A DNA stretch of 64,000 nt from the NCBI RefSeq assembly GCF_002934445.1, contig NZ_PTJE01000004.1, positions 1 through 64,000 of the forward strand, read 5' to 3'. The position numbers and the translations under genes are program-made. Below the pieces are notes generated by a model, which searched no databases, was not told the DNA's origin, and saw nothing but the letters and a program-made list of their open reading frames with translations. Position 1 is the first letter of the stretch. Every line of letters begins with the position of its first letter. This document shows, piece after piece, positions 30,015 through 40,364 of this stretch. This DNA is from Nonlabens xylanidelens (GTDB lineage: Bacteria > Bacteroidota > Bacteroidia > Flavobacteriales > Flavobacteriaceae).

Positions 30015-30620
30015 TTATTTAGAGTACAATTCTACTATCAGTTGTTCCTTAACATTTTCAGGTATTTGTAGACGTTCTGGAACGCTAACGAAAGTACCTG
30101 ATAAAGAAGCTTTATTGAAAGTTATAAAATCGTAAACACGATCATTACTTGATAAAGAATCATCGATAGTAGCTAAAGATTTTGACTTTTCACGAACTGC
30201 AACAACATCACCTGGTTTTAATTGGTAAGAAGGAATATTCACCAACTGACCGTTAACCGTCATGTGTCTGTGAGAAACAAGTTGTCTAGCTCCTCTTCTT
30301 GTTCTAGCAAGACCCATACGATAAACCACGTTATCTAGTCTTGACTCACAAAGTTGAAGTAACACCTCACCTGTAATACCTGTACTACGAACAGCTTTGT
30401 CAAACATAAGTCTGAATTGCTTTTCTAAAATACCATAAGTATACTTAGCTTTTTGCTTCTCTTTGAGCTGAACAGCATATTCAGACTCTTTACCACGGCG
30501 TCTTGCGTTACCGTGCATACCTGGAGGATAGTTTTTCTTCTCCAATGCTTTACTAGGGCCAAAAATTGGTTCTCTGAATCTACGAGCAATTTTTGCCTTA
30601 GGACCTCTATATCTTGCCAT
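30015..30620 (-). CDS. rpsD: 30S ribosomal protein S4
   Basis: A 201-residue primary 16S rRNA-binding protein. Seen: [20 protein letters not shown] at the N-terminus without zinc cysteines, then the S4 RNA-binding domain ([39 protein letters not shown]). An 84-base gap to rpsK, by far the longest in the alpha part of this cluster, can fold into a long hairpin (30636-30689). S4 is the autogenous regulator of alpha operons in several bacteria, so feedback at this leader is a reasonable inference. Confidence 0.98.
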   Translation of the reverse strand: MARYRGPKAKIARRFREPIFGPSKALEKKNYPPGMHGNARRRGKESEYAVQLKEKQKAKYTYGILEKQFRLMFDKAVRSTGITGEVLLQLCESRLDNVVYRMGLARTRRGARQLVSHRHMTVNGQLVNIPSYQLKPGDVVAVREKSKSLATIDDSLSSNDRVYDFITFNKASLSGTFVSVPERLQIPENVKEQLIVELYSK

Positions 30621-30635
30621 TTCTATAAATTTTGT

Positions 30636-30689
30636 GAGTGATGTATCATGAATTCAGGTCTATATCCTTCAATGATCTAATAATCACTC
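30636..30689 (-). ncRNA. Candidate structured leader before rpsD (possible S4 autoregulatory RNA)
   Basis: Outer arms 30636-30642 and 30683-30689 are perfect seven-base complements. Inner arms 30645-30652 and 30668-30676 pair with one bulged base. The element ends 15 bases before the rpsD ATG. Structure is seen; S4 binding is inferred. Confidence 0.55.
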
Positions 30690-30704
30690 GATATTAAAAT
30701 TAAA

Positions 30705-31094
30705 TTAAACTCTTCTTCTTTTCGGAGGACGACAACCATTATGTGGTAAAGGAGTAACATCAATGATTTCAGTTACTTCGATTCCTGCATTATGAATTGA
30801 ACGAACAGCGCTTTCACGACCATTACCAGGTCCCTTTACGTATGCTTTCACTTTACGTAATCCCGCCTCGTGAGCCACCTTAGAACAATCCTCAGCTGCT
30901 AATTGCGCTGCATAAGGTGTATTCTTTTTTGAACCACGAAAACCCATTTTACCAGCTGATGACCAAGAGATCACTTCACCTTTTTTATTTGTTAGAGATA
31001 TCAAAATATTATTGAAAGATGATGAAATGTGAACCTCACCAACACTATCTACTATAACTTTACGTTTTTTAGCTACCGCTTTAGACTTTGCCAT
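30705..31094 (-). CDS. rpsK: 30S ribosomal protein S11
   Basis: A 129-residue protein of the small-subunit platform. Seen: [60 protein letters not shown] and the basic C-terminus [18 protein letters not shown], all S11 hallmarks. It lies 12 bases after rpsM and 84 bases before rpsD, the break at which the candidate leader sits. Confidence 0.98.
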   Translation of the reverse strand: MAKSKAVAKKRKVIVDSVGEVHISSSFNNILISLTNKKGEVISWSSAGKMGFRGSKKNTPYAAQLAAEDCSKVAHEAGLRKVKAYVKGPGNGRESAVRSIHNAGIEVTEIIDVTPLPHNGCRPPKRRRV

Positions 31095-31106
31095 ATCAGT
31101 TACTTA

Positions 31107-31481
31107 TTATTTAGTTGCTTTCTTTTTATTAGCAACAGTCTTACGTTTTCCTTTACGTGTACGAGAATTATTCTTTGTACGCTGACCTCTTAATGGAAGC
31201 CCAGATCTATGACGAATACCTCTATAACATCCTATATCCATAAGACGTTTAATATTCAACTGCGTCTCAGATCTTAATTCACCTTCAATAGTATATTCAC
31301 CAATAGCAGCACGAATCTTACTGATCTCATCGTCATTCCAATCACTAACTTTCTTATCTACACCAACTCCTGTAGCCATAAGAACTTCTTTAGCTCGATT
31401 CCTACCTACACCGTAAATGTAAGTTAATGCAATCTCTCCACGTTTATTTTTAGGTACATCTACCCCTGCAATTCTAGCCAT
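31107..31481 (-). CDS. rpsM: 30S ribosomal protein S13
   Basis: A 124-residue head protein that contacts the P-site tRNA and the 50S subunit. Seen: [20 protein letters not shown] with YGVGRNRA (helix-hairpin-helix-like) and the C-terminal rRNA/tRNA-contacting [20 protein letters not shown] followed by a basic tail. It lies three bases after rpmJ, matching the order infA-rpmJ-rpsM found in most bacteria. Confidence 0.98.
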   Translation of the reverse strand: MARIAGVDVPKNKRGEIALTYIYGVGRNRAKEVLMATGVGVDKKVSDWNDDEISKIRAAIGEYTIEGELRSETQLNIKRLMDIGCYRGIRHRSGLPLRGQRTKNNSRTRKGKRKTVANKKKATK

Positions 31482-31484
31482 AGC

Positions 31485-31601
31485 TTACCCTTGTCTTTGT
31501 TTAAATTTAGGATTCTTTTTGTTAATGACGTATAGTCTGCCCTTACGACGAACTATCTTACAGTCAGCACTTCTTTTTTTAATTGACGCTCTTACTTTCA
31601 T
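31485..31601 (-). CDS. rpmJ: 50S ribosomal protein L36
   Basis: A 38-codon gene: [20 protein letters not shown], then [18 protein letters not shown]. It is the zinc-free form: of the usual Cys-Cys-Cys-His ligands only one Cys (C14) remains, the others being Ser, Asn and Lys. Zinc-free L36 is common in Bacteroidota and lets the cell build ribosomes when zinc is scarce. The ATG lies one base past the infA stop and the stop three bases before the rpsM ATG. Confidence 0.95.
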   Translation of the reverse strand: MKVRASIKKRSADCKIVRRKGRLYVINKKNPKFKQRQG

Positions 31602-31602
31602 T

Positions 31603-31818
31603 TTAGTATCTATAAGTTATCCTTGCTTTCGAAAGATCGTAAGGACTCATTTCTAATTTCACTTTATCACCAGGTAATAATTTAATATAGTGCATACGCA
31701 TTTTACCTGAAATATGCGCAGTCACGACGTGACCATTTTCTAACTCAACTCTAAACATTGCATTAGAAAGTGCTTCTATGATAGAACCATCTTGCTCTAT
31801 CGCTGATTGTTTTGCCAT
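31603..31818 (-). CDS. infA: Translation initiation factor IF-1
   Basis: A 71-residue OB-fold protein that occupies the ribosomal A site during initiation. Seen: [40 protein letters not shown] and the C-terminal ARITYRY. Length is the family norm. The ATG overlaps the secY stop by one base (TAATG), so its translation is probably coupled to secY. Confidence 0.98.
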   Translation of the reverse strand: MAKQSAIEQDGSIIEALSNAMFRVELENGHVVTAHISGKMRMHYIKLLPGDKVKLEMSPYDLSKARITYRY

Positions 31819-33152
31819 TATGCTACTGCTTTTCTATTCTTACCAGTTTTGATCAAACCATCATAATGACGATTAAGAAGATAAGAGTTAATTTGTTGCA
31901 TTGTATCTATTGCTACTCCAACCATAATTAATAATGACGTACCACCATAAAACAAAGCCCATGATTGAGTAACACCCATTAATGAAATAATTGCAGGAAA
32001 AATAGCCACTGCTGCTAAAAACAAAGAACCAGGTAATGTAATCTGTGACATGATACGATCTAAGTACTCAGAAGTTTCAGTCCCTGGTCTAATTCCAGGT
32101 ATAAAACCACCATTTCTTTTAAGATCATCAGCCATCTTATTAGTTGGAACTGTTATCGCGGTGTAAAAATAAGTAAAAACTATGATTAATAGTGCAAAAG
32201 TTAAATTATACCAGAAACCAAAAATATCGCCATAAGCAGTACCAATAGACTTAGCCCAAGATGCATCCATCTGCCCAATAGCCGACGGTACGAACATAAT
32301 AGCCTGAGCGAAAATTATTGGCATAACGCCAGAAGCATTAAGTTTAAGAGGAATGTACTGACGAGAACCGAAAACATTCTTCTCATAACCGCCAGTTGCA
32401 GACCTTCTAGCATACTGAACAGGTATCTTTCTAACACCCATAACAAGCATAATACAAGCCGCTATAACAAGAAGCCAAATCACTACTTCTACAATAATGA
32501 GAAACCATCCACCTACTCCATCTACTCTAGAGCCTATTTCTTGAATAAACGCTTGAGGCAAAGTAGCAATAATACCGACCATAATTAATAATGAAATACC
32601 ATTACCAATACCTTTATCCGTAATTTTTTCACCAAGCCACATTGCAAAAACACAGCCAGTAACTAAAATTATTGTACTAATTACTAAAAACAAAGTTTGT
32701 TGATCCTGCATCATAAATGCAGACTCAGGAACACCTAAAGAACCTAAAGACAGCATATAGCTAGGTGCTTGTATTAAACAAATACCAATCGTTAACCATC
32801 TAGTTATTTGATTAATCTTTCTTCTACCAGACTCACCTTCTTTTTGAAGTTTTTGTAAATAAGGTATAGCTATACCCATTAACTGAACAACAATACTAGC
32901 AGATATATACGGCATAATACCTAAGGCAAAAACAGAGGCTTTAGCAAAAGCACCACCTGTAAAAGCATTAAGTATACCACCAATTCCGTCCTTAAAATTA
33001 GAAGCTAAACCAACTAATTGAGTCGAATCTATACCTGGTAAGGTAATTTGAGCACCAAACCTATAAACAAGAAGCAAACTAAAGGTCATTAAAATACGAT
33101 CTCTTAGCTCTTCTATTTGCCAAACATTCTTTAAATTTTCAATTAACTTCAT
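31818..33152 (-). CDS. secY: Protein translocase subunit SecY
   Basis: A 444-residue inner-membrane channel of the Sec system with about ten hydrophobic helices. Seen: the plug/TM1-TM2 region [66 protein letters not shown] and [16 protein letters not shown]. It exports the many signal-peptide proteins seen in this window. It is in the standard position after rplO (9 bases) and overlaps infA by one base. Confidence 0.98.
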   Translation of the reverse strand: MKLIENLKNVWQIEELRDRILMTFSLLLVYRFGAQITLPGIDSTQLVGLASNFKDGIGGILNAFTGGAFAKASVFALGIMPYISASIVVQLMGIAIPYLQKLQKEGESGRRKINQITRWLTIGICLIQAPSYMLSLGSLGVPESAFMMQDQQTLFLVISTIILVTGCVFAMWLGEKITDKGIGNGISLLIMVGIIATLPQAFIQEIGSRVDGVGGWFLIIVEVVIWLLVIAACIMLVMGVRKIPVQYARRSATGGYEKNVFGSRQYIPLKLNASGVMPIIFAQAIMFVPSAIGQMDASWAKSIGTAYGDIFGFWYNLTFALLIIVFTYFYTAITVPTNKMADDLKRNGGFIPGIRPGTETSEYLDRIMSQITLPGSLFLAAVAIFPAIISLMGVTQSWALFYGGTSLLIMVGVAIDTMQQINSYLLNRHYDGLIKTGKNRKAVA

Positions 33153-33161
33153 CGAGTAAAA

Positions 33162-33614
33162 TTAAATTGTTTGTGCTTGTCCACCTACTCCTTCTATAGC
33201 AGCTTTTGCAGTAGAAGTAAATTTATGTGCAGTTATATTAACTTTAGCCTTCAACTCACCACGACCAAGAATCTTTACCAAGTCATTTTTTGAAACCAAT
33301 CTTTCAGCTACTAAATCACCTATAGTGATTGTATCCGAAAACCTACCAGCTTCATGATAAGCCTGAATAACGTCTAAATTAACTCCCGCATATTCCTTGC
33401 GATTAATATTCGTGAAACCAAATTTAGGAACACGACGCTGAAGAGGCATTTGACCACCTTCGAAACCTACTTTCTTAGAGTAACCAGAACGAGATTTAGC
33501 TCCCTTATGACCACGAGTTGCAGTACCACCTTTACCAGATCCTTGACCACGACCAATAATCTTTGCAGATCTCTTTACAGAACCTTCAGCCGGTTTTAAA
33601 TTATGTAAACCCAT
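33162..33614 (-). CDS. rplO: 50S ribosomal protein L15
   Basis: A 150-residue assembly protein of the large subunit. The N-terminus is glycine- and lysine-rich (GRGQGSGKGGTATRGHKGAK, then SRSGYSKKVGFEGGQMPLQR), the extended tail that penetrates 23S rRNA; the globular part ends KAAIEGVGGQAQTI. It is eleven bases after rpmD and nine before secY, the spc-operon order. Confidence 0.98.
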   Translation of the reverse strand: MGLHNLKPAEGSVKRSAKIIGRGQGSGKGGTATRGHKGAKSRSGYSKKVGFEGGQMPLQRRVPKFGFTNINRKEYAGVNLDVIQAYHEAGRFSDTITIGDLVAERLVSKNDLVKILGRGELKAKVNITAHKFTSTAKAAIEGVGGQAQTI

Positions 33615-33625
33615 TATAAATATTT

Positions 33626-33805
33626 TTAAGCCTTCTCTACAGAAACCAAATGTTGAACTTTTGCGATCATTCCTTGTATCACAGAATTATCTTCATGCTC
33701 TACAACCTGATTCATTTTTCTTAGACCAAGAGACTCAAGAGTCCTCTTTTGTCTTGCAGTCCTATTAATAGCACTACGTACTTTTTTTACTTTTAACTTA
33801 GCCAT
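33626..33805 (-). CDS. rpmD: 50S ribosomal protein L30
   Basis: A 59-residue protein in the gap between rpsE and rplO: MAKLKVKKVRSAINRTARQK, then RTLESLGLRKMNQVVEHEDN, then SVIQGMIAKVQHLVSVEKA. RTLESLGLRK is the L30 signature. ATG at 33805, stop at 33626-33628, with eight bases to rpsE and eleven to rplO. Confidence 0.96.
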   Translation of the reverse strand: MAKLKVKKVRSAINRTARQKRTLESLGLRKMNQVVEHEDNSVIQGMIAKVQHLVSVEKA

Positions 33806-33813
33806 AATAGAAA

Positions 33814-34338
33814 TTATCCGTTAAATACTTTATTCATTGAAATCCCTCTTTGCTTCGCTACTGTTTCTGCACTTCTCAATTGTAATAAAGCATCAAAAGT
33901 TGCTTTAACTACATTATGAGGATTAGAAGAACCCTGGTTTTTACTAAGTACATCATGAACACCTACAGCCTCAAGTACAGCTCTAATTGCTCCACCAGCA
34001 ATAACTCCGGTACCAGTTGATGCAGGCATCAATAACACCCTAGCACCACCAAACTTACCTTTTTGCTCATGAGGAATAGTTCCCTTTAGCAATGGTATGC
34101 GTACTAAATTCTTTTTTGCATCTTCAACAGATTTAGAAATAGCTTCAGAAACCTCTTTAGATTTACCTAAACCATGACCTACAACTCCATTTTCATCACC
34201 TACAACAACTATTGCAGAAAATCCAAATGCACGACCACCTTTTGTCACCTTAGTAACACGTTGAACACCTACTAAACGATCCTTAAGCTCAAGTCCTCCT
34301 GGCTTAACCGTTTCTACGTTTTTATATTTTTGGTACAT
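33814..34338 (-). CDS. rpsE: 30S ribosomal protein S5
   Basis: A 174-residue protein important for decoding fidelity. Seen: the dsRNA-binding-like N-terminal domain ([39 protein letters not shown]) and the second domain ([40 protein letters not shown]). It is 18 bases after rplR. No sign of the ram-type deletions known to alter accuracy in other bacteria. Confidence 0.98.
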   Translation of the reverse strand: MYQKYKNVETVKPGGLELKDRLVGVQRVTKVTKGGRAFGFSAIVVVGDENGVVGHGLGKSKEVSEAISKSVEDAKKNLVRIPLLKGTIPHEQKGKFGGARVLLMPASTGTGVIAGGAIRAVLEAVGVHDVLSKNQGSSNPHNVVKATFDALLQLRSAETVAKQRGISMNKVFNG

Positions 34339-34356
34339 TATATTAAATGTTTCAAA

Positions 34357-34704
34357 TTAAAATTTAAGACCACCTTCACGAGCTCCCTCTGCAAGAGATA
34401 GCACACGACCATGGTACAAATATCCACCACGATCAAAAGAAACAGATTCAATACCAGCAGCTTTAGCCTTAGCGGCAACTGCAATACCTACTTCCTTAGC
34501 AACCTCCACCTTTCCAGCAGTAGATTTTAATTCACGTGATGAAGCCGATGCAATGGTCACTCCATCTACATCATTAATTACTTGAGCATAAATCTCCTTA
34601 TTACTTCTAAAAACAGATAACCTAGGACGTAAAGCCGTTCCATTAACTGTTTTACGAATGCGTCTACGAATTTTTATTCTTCTTGCTGACTTTGAAAATG
34701 CCAT
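34357..34704 (-). CDS. rplR: 50S ribosomal protein L18
   Basis: A 115-residue 5S rRNA-binding protein of the central protuberance. Seen: [38 protein letters not shown] and the C-terminal [20 protein letters not shown]. It works with L5 to place 5S rRNA. It is 12 bases after rplF. Confidence 0.98.
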   Translation of the reverse strand: MAFSKSARRIKIRRRIRKTVNGTALRPRLSVFRSNKEIYAQVINDVDGVTIASASSRELKSTAGKVEVAKEVGIAVAAKAKAAGIESVSFDRGGYLYHGRVLSLAEGAREGGLKF

Positions 34705-34716
34705 AATATCTATAAA

Positions 34717-35259
34717 TTATGCTGATTTACCAGCTTTTCTTCTAATAATTTCTCCAACAAACTTAACACCTTTTCCTTTATAAGGCTCTGGCGGACGGAA
34801 ACCACGAATTTTAGCAGCAACCTGACCAACTAACTGCTTGTCAAATGATGTAAGCTTTACACGAGGATTTTTACCCTTCTCTGAGATCGTTTCAACCTTA
34901 ACTTCAGAAGCTATATTCAAAACGATATTGTGAGAAAAACCTAAAGATAAGTCTAGTTTTTGCCCTTGATTTGATGCTCTATATCCAACACCAACTAGTT
35001 CTAACTCCTTAGTCCAACCTGTTGAAACACCTTCAACCATATTGCTAATTAAAGATCTGTACAAGCCATGTTTAGCTCTATGATCCTTAGCATCAGAAGG
35101 TCTACTAACTACTACTTCTTCCGCATCAACCTCAATTGATACATCAGAAAAAGGCTGAACCAACTTTCCTAATTTTCCTTCTACAACAATCTCGTTGTTT
35201 TCAACTTTTACTGTAACACCAGCAGGTATAGTTACTGGATTTTTTCCTATTCTAGACAT
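34717..35259 (-). CDS. rplF: 50S ribosomal protein L6
   Basis: A 180-residue protein near the GTPase-associated centre, with two repeated L6 folds. Seen: MSRIGKNPVTIPAGVTV at the N-terminus and the signature FRPPEPYKGKGVKFVGEIIR near the C-terminus. It is nine bases after rpsH. Length is normal. Confidence 0.98.
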   Translation of the reverse strand: MSRIGKNPVTIPAGVTVKVENNEIVVEGKLGKLVQPFSDVSIEVDAEEVVVSRPSDAKDHRAKHGLYRSLISNMVEGVSTGWTKELELVGVGYRASNQGQKLDLSLGFSHNIVLNIASEVKVETISEKGKNPRVKLTSFDKQLVGQVAAKIRGFRPPEPYKGKGVKFVGEIIRRKAGKSA

Positions 35260-35268
35260 AGCTGTATA

Positions 35269-35667
35269 TTAATAAACGTAACAAAGAACTTCACCTCCTA
35301 CGTTCTCAGAACGAGCCTGCTTGTCAGTCATAACACCTCTAGAAGTAGATATGATTGCAATACCAAGACCATTAAGAACACGTGGTAAATCATTAGCTCC
35401 TGAATACTTACGTAAACCTGGCTTTGATAAGCGTTGTAAATCTTTTATTACTGATTCCTTTGTATCTCTATCGTATTTTAAAGCGATTTTGATATTTTGT
35501 TGAGTTGTGTTATCTTCAAACTTATAGCTTAAGATATATCCCTGATCAAATAAGATTTTAGTAATCTCTTTTTTTAATTTTGAAGCAGGAACGTCAACTA
35601 CTCTGTGATTTGCTCTTACAGCATTTCTAATTCTCGTTAGATAATCTGCGATTGGATCTGTATTCAT
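35269..35667 (-). CDS. rpsH: 30S ribosomal protein S8
   Basis: A 132-residue primary binder of the central domain of 16S rRNA. Seen: [16 protein letters not shown] at the N-terminus, [19 protein letters not shown] and the C-terminal signature [21 protein letters not shown]8 is the spc-operon repressor in E. coli; no such target was looked for here beyond the 18-base gap to rpsN, which is too short to hold one. Confidence 0.98.
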   Translation of the reverse strand: MNTDPIADYLTRIRNAVRANHRVVDVPASKLKKEITKILFDQGYILSYKFEDNTTQQNIKIALKYDRDTKESVIKDLQRLSKPGLRKYSGANDLPRVLNGLGIAIISTSRGVMTDKQARSENVGGEVLCYVY

Positions 35668-35685
35668 AAATATATCTTTAAGCGA

Positions 35686-35955
35686 TTACCAACTAGCTTT
35701 TTTAACGCCTGGGATTAAACCTTGATTTGCCATTTGTCTGAACATTACACGAGAAATACCAAATTGTCTCATGTAACCCTTAGGTCTTCCAGTTAATTTA
35801 CAACGATTATGTAATCTAACAGGAGACGCATTCTTAGGTAACTTTTGTAGCTCCTCGTAGTCGCCAGCTTCCTTAAGTGCCTTTCTTTTAGCAGAATATT
35901 TATCCACTAATGCCTGACGCTTGCGCTCACGCGCTTTCATTGATTCTTTTGCCAT
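35686..35955 (-). CDS. rpsN: 30S ribosomal protein S14 (long, zinc-free form)
   Basis: An 89-residue S14 of the long type without the CxxC zinc ribbon. Seen: [20 protein letters not shown] at the N-terminus and [20 protein letters not shown] towards the C-terminus, ending KKASW. A single Cys remains. With the zinc-free L36 this indicates low zinc demand of the ribosome. It is six bases after rplE. Confidence 0.98.
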   Translation of the reverse strand: MAKESMKARERKRQALVDKYSAKRKALKEAGDYEELQKLPKNASPVRLHNRCKLTGRPKGYMRQFGISRVMFRQMANQGLIPGVKKASW

Positions 35956-35961
35956 CTCTAC

Positions 35962-36513
35962 TTAGTTCTTTTTAAATGGTAAACCTAGTTCCGTAAGTAA
36001 TGACTTTGCTTCTTTATCAGTATTAGCACTGGTAACGAAAGCAATATCCATACCTGAAATTTTGTTAACCTTATCTATGTTTATCTCTGGAAATATAATT
36101 TGCTCAGTAATACCTAAATTATAATTTCCTCTTCCATCAAAACCGTCTGCTTTGATTCCTTGAAAATCTCTAACCCTTGGTAAAGCAACGGTTACGAAAC
36201 GGTCCAAAAATTCATACATACGTTCTCCACGTAATGTTACCTTAACACCGATAGGCATTCCCTTACGCAACTTAAATGCCGCAACATCTTTCTTAGATAA
36301 AGTAGCAACTGCTTTTTGTCCAGTTATAGTTGTTAGTTCTTCCAATGCATAATCGATAAGTTTCTTATCTGCTACAGCAGCACCAACCCCACGGCTTAGT
36401 ACAATCTTCTGAAGCTTTGGAATCTCCATTACATTCTTGTAAGCAAACTCCTTCTGTAAAACATCAGCAATACGCTCTTTATATTCTCCTTTTAATCTTG
36501 GTAAATATGACAT
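35962..36513 (-). CDS. rplE: 50S ribosomal protein L5
   Basis: A 183-residue 5S rRNA-binding protein that touches P-site tRNA. Seen: [60 protein letters not shown] and [18 protein letters not shown]. Length is normal. It is two bases after rplX. Confidence 0.98.
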   Translation of the reverse strand: MSYLPRLKGEYKERIADVLQKEFAYKNVMEIPKLQKIVLSRGVGAAVADKKLIDYALEELTTITGQKAVATLSKKDVAAFKLRKGMPIGVKVTLRGERMYEFLDRFVTVALPRVRDFQGIKADGFDGRGNYNLGITEQIIFPEINIDKVNKISGMDIAFVTSANTDKEAKSLLTELGLPFKKN

Positions 36514-36515
36514 GA

Positions 36516-36827
36516 TTATATTACTTCTTTAGTTGTTTTAGCAAAACGAACGTTTTTACCATCCTTAGATTCATATCCAACTCTAGTATTCTTACCATTC
36601 TTATCTATTAAAGAAAGGTTAGAAACGTGTAATGCAGCCTCTTTTTCTTTTATACCACCTTGTGGATTAGTAGCGCTAGGTTTCTCATGTTTAGAAACCA
36701 TATTAACACCTTCTACAATAGCTCTATTCTTTTCGATAAAAACTTTTGTTACTTTCCCTTCAGCACCTTTATGCTCACCAGCAGTTACTCTAACTGTATC
36801 TCCGGTTTTAATTTTTAACTTTGCCAT
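36516..36827 (-). CDS. rplX: 50S ribosomal protein L24
   Basis: A 103-residue KOW-domain protein that initiates large-subunit assembly. Seen: [20 protein letters not shown] (the KOW motif), then [20 protein letters not shown]. It is eight bases after rplN and two before rplE. Confidence 0.98.
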   Translation of the reverse strand: MAKLKIKTGDTVRVTAGEHKGAEGKVTKVFIEKNRAIVEGVNMVSKHEKPSATNPQGGIKEKEAALHVSNLSLIDKNGKNTRVGYESKDGKNVRFAKTTKEVI

Positions 36828-36835
36828 AATAATTA

Positions 36836-37204
36836 TTATAGTACTTCTGGAGCAAGTGATACAATTTTCATGAACTGTCTATCACGTAATTCACGTGCTA
36901 CAGGTCCAAAAACACGAGTACCTCTCATGTCAGATGTAGGATTTAACAAAACGCAGGCGTTATCATCAAAACGGATATAAGAACCATCAGGTCTTCTCAC
37001 CTCTTTTTTAGTACGCACTACAACCGCTGTAGAAACAGCACCTTTTTTTATATTACCATTAGGAGTTGATTCCTTTACAGAAACAACAATCTTATCACCA
37101 ACCGAAGCATATCTTCTTTTAGTACCACCAAGAACACGTATACAAAGAACTTCCTTTGCACCAGTATTATCAGCGACTCTTAATCTCGATTCTTGTTGTA
37201 CCAT
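36836..37204 (-). CDS. rplN: 50S ribosomal protein L14
   Basis: A 122-residue protein at the subunit interface, also the docking site of the silencing factor RsfS in other bacteria. Seen: [40 protein letters not shown] and [20 protein letters not shown]. Length is the family norm of 122. Its ATG overlaps the rpsQ stop by one base. Confidence 0.98.
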   Translation of the reverse strand: MVQQESRLRVADNTGAKEVLCIRVLGGTKRRYASVGDKIVVSVKESTPNGNIKKGAVSTAVVVRTKKEVRRPDGSYIRFDDNACVLLNPTSDMRGTRVFGPVARELRDRQFMKIVSLAPEVL

Positions 37205-37461
37205 TACTTAGCTCTTTCTATTATTTCTACTAATCTCCAATTCTTAGACTTACTCAAAGGACGAGTTTCCATAATACGAACTGTATCTCCTTCGTTGCAG
37301 TCATTATTTTCGTCGTGAGCAACATATTTCTTAGTTTTCAAAACGAATTTACCATACATAGGATGCTTCTGTCTTTTAACTTCAGCTACGACAATACTCT
37401 TGTCCATCTTGTTGCTTTTAACAACACCTACACGTTCTTTTCTTAAATTTCTAGTCTCCAT
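37204..37461 (-). CDS. rpsQ: 30S ribosomal protein S17
   Basis: An 85-residue OB-fold protein binding the 5' domain of 16S rRNA. Seen: [20 protein letters not shown] at the N-terminus, [19 protein letters not shown], then [20 protein letters not shown]. It is seven bases after rpmC and overlaps rplN by one base. Confidence 0.98.
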   Translation of the reverse strand: METRNLRKERVGVVKSNKMDKSIVVAEVKRQKHPMYGKFVLKTKKYVAHDENNDCNEGDTVRIMETRPLSKSKNWRLVEIIERAK

Positions 37462-37468
37462 TGTCGTA

Positions 37469-37651
37469 CTATTTATTGTTGATAGCAGTCTTGATTCTCG
37501 CGATAGTCTTACGTAACTTGGTAATCTGTGAAGGATTATCCAGCGGTGACATACTATGAGTCCTTTTCAAATCTCCGTAAGCAACTTGTGATTCTACAAG
37601 CTTATCTTTTAACTCTTCAAGAGAGTATCCTTTAACTTCTGATTGTTTCAT
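37469..37651 (-). CDS. rpmC: 50S ribosomal protein L29
   Basis: A 60-residue helical hairpin protein near the exit tunnel. Seen: [20 protein letters not shown] and the second helix [15 protein letters not shown]. The QLRFQ-like core of other phyla reads here as [15 protein letters not shown], as is usual in Bacteroidota. It is nine bases after rplP. Confidence 0.96.
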   Translation of the reverse strand: MKQSEVKGYSLEELKDKLVESQVAYGDLKRTHSMSPLDNPSQITKLRKTIARIKTAINNK

Positions 37652-37660
37652 AACTCAAAT

Positions 37661-38080
37661 CTATTCTTGATAATCGCGAGCGACTATGAATTTAGTTTTA
37701 ACTGGTAATTTCTGAGCAGCAAGCCTTAAAGCTTCTTGTGCAACTGCTTGCGGTACACCTGAGATTTCAAAAAGAATTCTACCTGGTTTAACCACTGCAG
37801 CCCAATACTCAACATTACCCTTACCTTTACCCATACGTACCTCTAAAGGCTTTTTCGTAATAGGTTTATCCGGAAATATTTTTATCCATAAAGAACCTTC
37901 TCTTTTCATAAATCTAGTCGCTGCAATACGCGCCGCTTCGATTTGTCGAGAATTAATGAAATTTGCATCTAAAGATTTAATTCCAAAAGTCCCATAGGCT
38001 AGTTGGTTACCGCGTCCTGAATCACCTTTCATGCGACCCTTCTGCTGTTTTCTAAACTTTGTTTTTCTAGGTTGTAACAT
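37661..38080 (-). CDS. rplP: 50S ribosomal protein L16
   Basis: A 139-residue protein contacting A-site tRNA. Seen: [40 protein letters not shown] and the C-terminal [16 protein letters not shown]. The conserved Arg in the [12 protein letters not shown] segment is the site that is hydroxylated in E. coli. It is 12 bases after rpsC. Confidence 0.98.
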   Translation of the reverse strand: MLQPRKTKFRKQQKGRMKGDSGRGNQLAYGTFGIKSLDANFINSRQIEAARIAATRFMKREGSLWIKIFPDKPITKKPLEVRMGKGKGNVEYWAAVVKPGRILFEISGVPQAVAQEALRLAAQKLPVKTKFIVARDYQE

Positions 38081-38092
38081 TTCTAGCTATTA

Positions 38093-38818
38093 TTATTTTC
38101 TACGACGACGGTTGCCTCCACGATTGTTTGCACCACCACCTTTATTACCTTGTTGTTTCTTTGCTAAGCCAGCCAAAGGAGATAAATCTCTTTTACCATA
38201 AACCTCGCCCTTCATAATCCATACTTTAACTCCAATCCTTCCATACGTAGTATGAGATTCTACTAAAGCATAATCTATATCAGCACGAAAAGTAGAAAGA
38301 GGAATACGACCATCTTTATAAGATTCAGAACGAGCCATTTCAGCCCCATTCAATCTCCCAGAAATCTGAACTTTAATACCTTCAGAATTCATTCTCATCG
38401 CAGCGGCAATAGCCATCTTAATAGCACGTCTATAAGAAATCCTATTCTCTATTTGTCTAGCAATACTAGAACCGACTAAATGCGCATCTAGCTCAGGTCT
38501 TTTAATTTCATGAATATTGATCTGCACATCCTTACCAGATATCTTTTTCAACTCTTCCTTTAAACGGTCAACTTCCGTACCACCTTTACCGATAATAATA
38601 CCAGGTCTAGCAGTAGTAATAGTAACTGTAACTAACTTTAAAGTACGTTCAATAATGATACGTGAAACACTAGCTTTAGACAAACGAGCATGAATATACT
38701 TGCGTATTTTATCATCTTCAGCAAGTTTATCACCATAATCATTTCCACCGTACCAATTAGATTCCCATCCTCTGATGATACCTAAACGATTTCCTATTGG
38801 ATTTGTTTTCTGTCCCAT
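38093..38818 (-). CDS. rpsC: 30S ribosomal protein S3
   Basis: A 241-residue protein at the mRNA entry site. Seen: [20 protein letters not shown], the KH domain with [20 protein letters not shown], and the C-terminal half with [19 protein letters not shown] and [10 protein letters not shown]. The last 25 residues are a Gly/Asn/Arg-rich lineage-specific tail. It is seven bases after rplV. Confidence 0.98.
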   Translation of the reverse strand: MGQKTNPIGNRLGIIRGWESNWYGGNDYGDKLAEDDKIRKYIHARLSKASVSRIIIERTLKLVTVTITTARPGIIIGKGGTEVDRLKEELKKISGKDVQINIHEIKRPELDAHLVGSSIARQIENRISYRRAIKMAIAAAMRMNSEGIKVQISGRLNGAEMARSESYKDGRIPLSTFRADIDYALVESHTTYGRIGVKVWIMKGEVYGKRDLSPLAGLAKKQQGNKGGGANNRGGNRRRRK

Positions 38819-38825
38819 ACCTTTA

Positions 38826-39236
38826 TTAGTTAACCTCTAAATTATTAGTCTGACCTAACACAAGAGTAACGTGGTTTGATCTTTTTCTTATTCTATGCGC
38901 TCTACCCTGCGGTGCTGGACGCAATCTTTTTAACATAGCACCACCATCAACTCGAATCTCTTTAATAAAGAGTCCAGCCTCAGCCACATCAGCATCCTCG
39001 TTCTTAGCTTGCCAATTTGCAACAGCACTAAGAACTAACTTATCTAATCTTCTTGCCGCTTCTTTAGAAGAAAACTTAAGGATATTTAACGCATCCTCAA
39101 CCTTTTTACCTCTAATTATATCAGCAACCAATCTCATCTTTCTTGGAGATGTAGGACAGTTGTTTAATTTTGCAAACGCTATCTTACTTCTCTCTTCCTT
39201 TAGCCTTTCAGCCATTTGTCTTTTACGAACTCCCAT
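38826..39236 (-). CDS. rplV: 50S ribosomal protein L22
   Basis: A 136-residue protein lining the exit tunnel. Seen: [40 protein letters not shown], and the beta-hairpin [20 protein letters not shown] with [11 protein letters not shown]. An N-terminal extension of about 20 residues ([20 protein letters not shown]) is typical of Flavobacteriia and supports this start. It is eight bases after rpsS. Confidence 0.97.
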   Translation of the reverse strand: MGVRKRQMAERLKEERSKIAFAKLNNCPTSPRKMRLVADIIRGKKVEDALNILKFSSKEAARRLDKLVLSAVANWQAKNEDADVAEAGLFIKEIRVDGGAMLKRLRPAPQGRAHRIRKRSNHVTLVLGQTNNLEVN

Positions 39237-39244
39237 AGCTTAGA

Positions 39245-39523
39245 TTATTTTTTACCCTTGTTCTTAGCACCACCATGACCTCTATAAGATCTAGTAGGTG
39301 AAAATTCACCAAGTTTATGTCCAACCATGTTCTCAGTAACATACACAGGTATGAACTGACGTCCGTTATGAACAGCAATTGTCTGACCAACGAAGTCCGG
39401 CGTAATCATAGACGCACGAGACCAAGTTTTTATTACAGTTTTTTTACCAGACTCAACATTTTGAGCCACCTTAGATTCAAGTTTATGAAATACGTAAGGT
39501 CCTTTTTTAAGTGAACGAGCCAT
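39245..39523 (-). CDS. rpsS: 30S ribosomal protein S19
   Basis: A 92-residue head protein. Seen: [59 protein letters not shown] and [13 protein letters not shown], the full S19 signature. It is three bases after rplB. Confidence 0.98.
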   Translation of the reverse strand: MARSLKKGPYVFHKLESKVAQNVESGKKTVIKTWSRASMITPDFVGQTIAVHNGRQFIPVYVTENMVGHKLGEFSPTRSYRGHGGAKNKGKK

Positions 39524-39526
39524 AAT

Positions 39527-40351
39527 TTATTTCTTTCTACGTTCTATTATATATTGAGTACTAGCTTTATTCTTATCACGTGTACGATAACCTTTAGCAG
39601 GTATACCATTACGAGATCTTGGATGACCACCTGAAGACTTACCTTCACCACCACCCATTGGGTGATCCACTGGATTCATCACAACCGGTCTAGTTCTAGG
39701 CCTTCTACCTAACCATCTAGATCTACCAGCTTTACCACCAACAACAAGTTGATGATCACTGTTAGAAACAGCACCAATAGTAGCTAAACATTCTTGTAAA
39801 ATCAATCTAGTTTCACCAGAAGGCATCTTAACAGTAGCATACTTACCATCTCTAGCCATTAACTGAGCAAAAGAACCAGCACTACGAGCGATCACAGCCC
39901 CTTGTCCAGGACGTAACTCAATACAACTAATAATTGAACCCAAAGGCATTTGTGATAACTTCATTGCATTACCAACATCTGGAGTTGCAGATTCACCAGA
40001 AACAATATTCTGACCAACCTTCATACCATTCTGAGCAATTACATAACGCTTCTCTCCATCTTGATAATTAACTAAAGCTATGAAGGCAGTACGATTAGGA
40101 TCATACTCTATCGACGCAACAGTTGCAGGAACACCATGACGATCTCTTTTGAAATCAATGATACGGTAGCGCCTCTTATGACCACCACCAATGTAACGCA
40201 TAGTCATACGACCACTAGCATTACGACCACCTGAACGTTTTTTCGGAGCGAGTAAACTCTTCTCCGGCTTATCAGTTGTAATAGCGTCGTAGCCATTCAC
40301 AACTCTAAATCGCTGTCCAGGAGTTACAGGTTTTAATTTTCTTACTGACAT
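39527..40351 (-). CDS. rplB: 50S ribosomal protein L2
   Basis: A 274-residue protein needed for subunit joining and peptidyl transfer. Seen: [40 protein letters not shown], and the C-terminal [20 protein letters not shown] with the conserved His. It is 13 bases after rplW. Confidence 0.98.
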   Translation of the reverse strand: MSVRKLKPVTPGQRFRVVNGYDAITTDKPEKSLLAPKKRSGGRNASGRMTMRYIGGGHKRRYRIIDFKRDRHGVPATVASIEYDPNRTAFIALVNYQDGEKRYVIAQNGMKVGQNIVSGESATPDVGNAMKLSQMPLGSIISCIELRPGQGAVIARSAGSFAQLMARDGKYATVKMPSGETRLILQECLATIGAVSNSDHQLVVGGKAGRSRWLGRRPRTRPVVMNPVDHPMGGGEGKSSGGHPRSRNGIPAKGYRTRDKNKASTQYIIERRKK

Positions 40352-40364
40352 TATTGTCTTTTAA

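Noticed and set aside
31620-31640. GCTTTCGAAAG in infA as a palindrome copy
   Set aside because: It lacks the central CGCG and is explained by conserved IF-1 codons.
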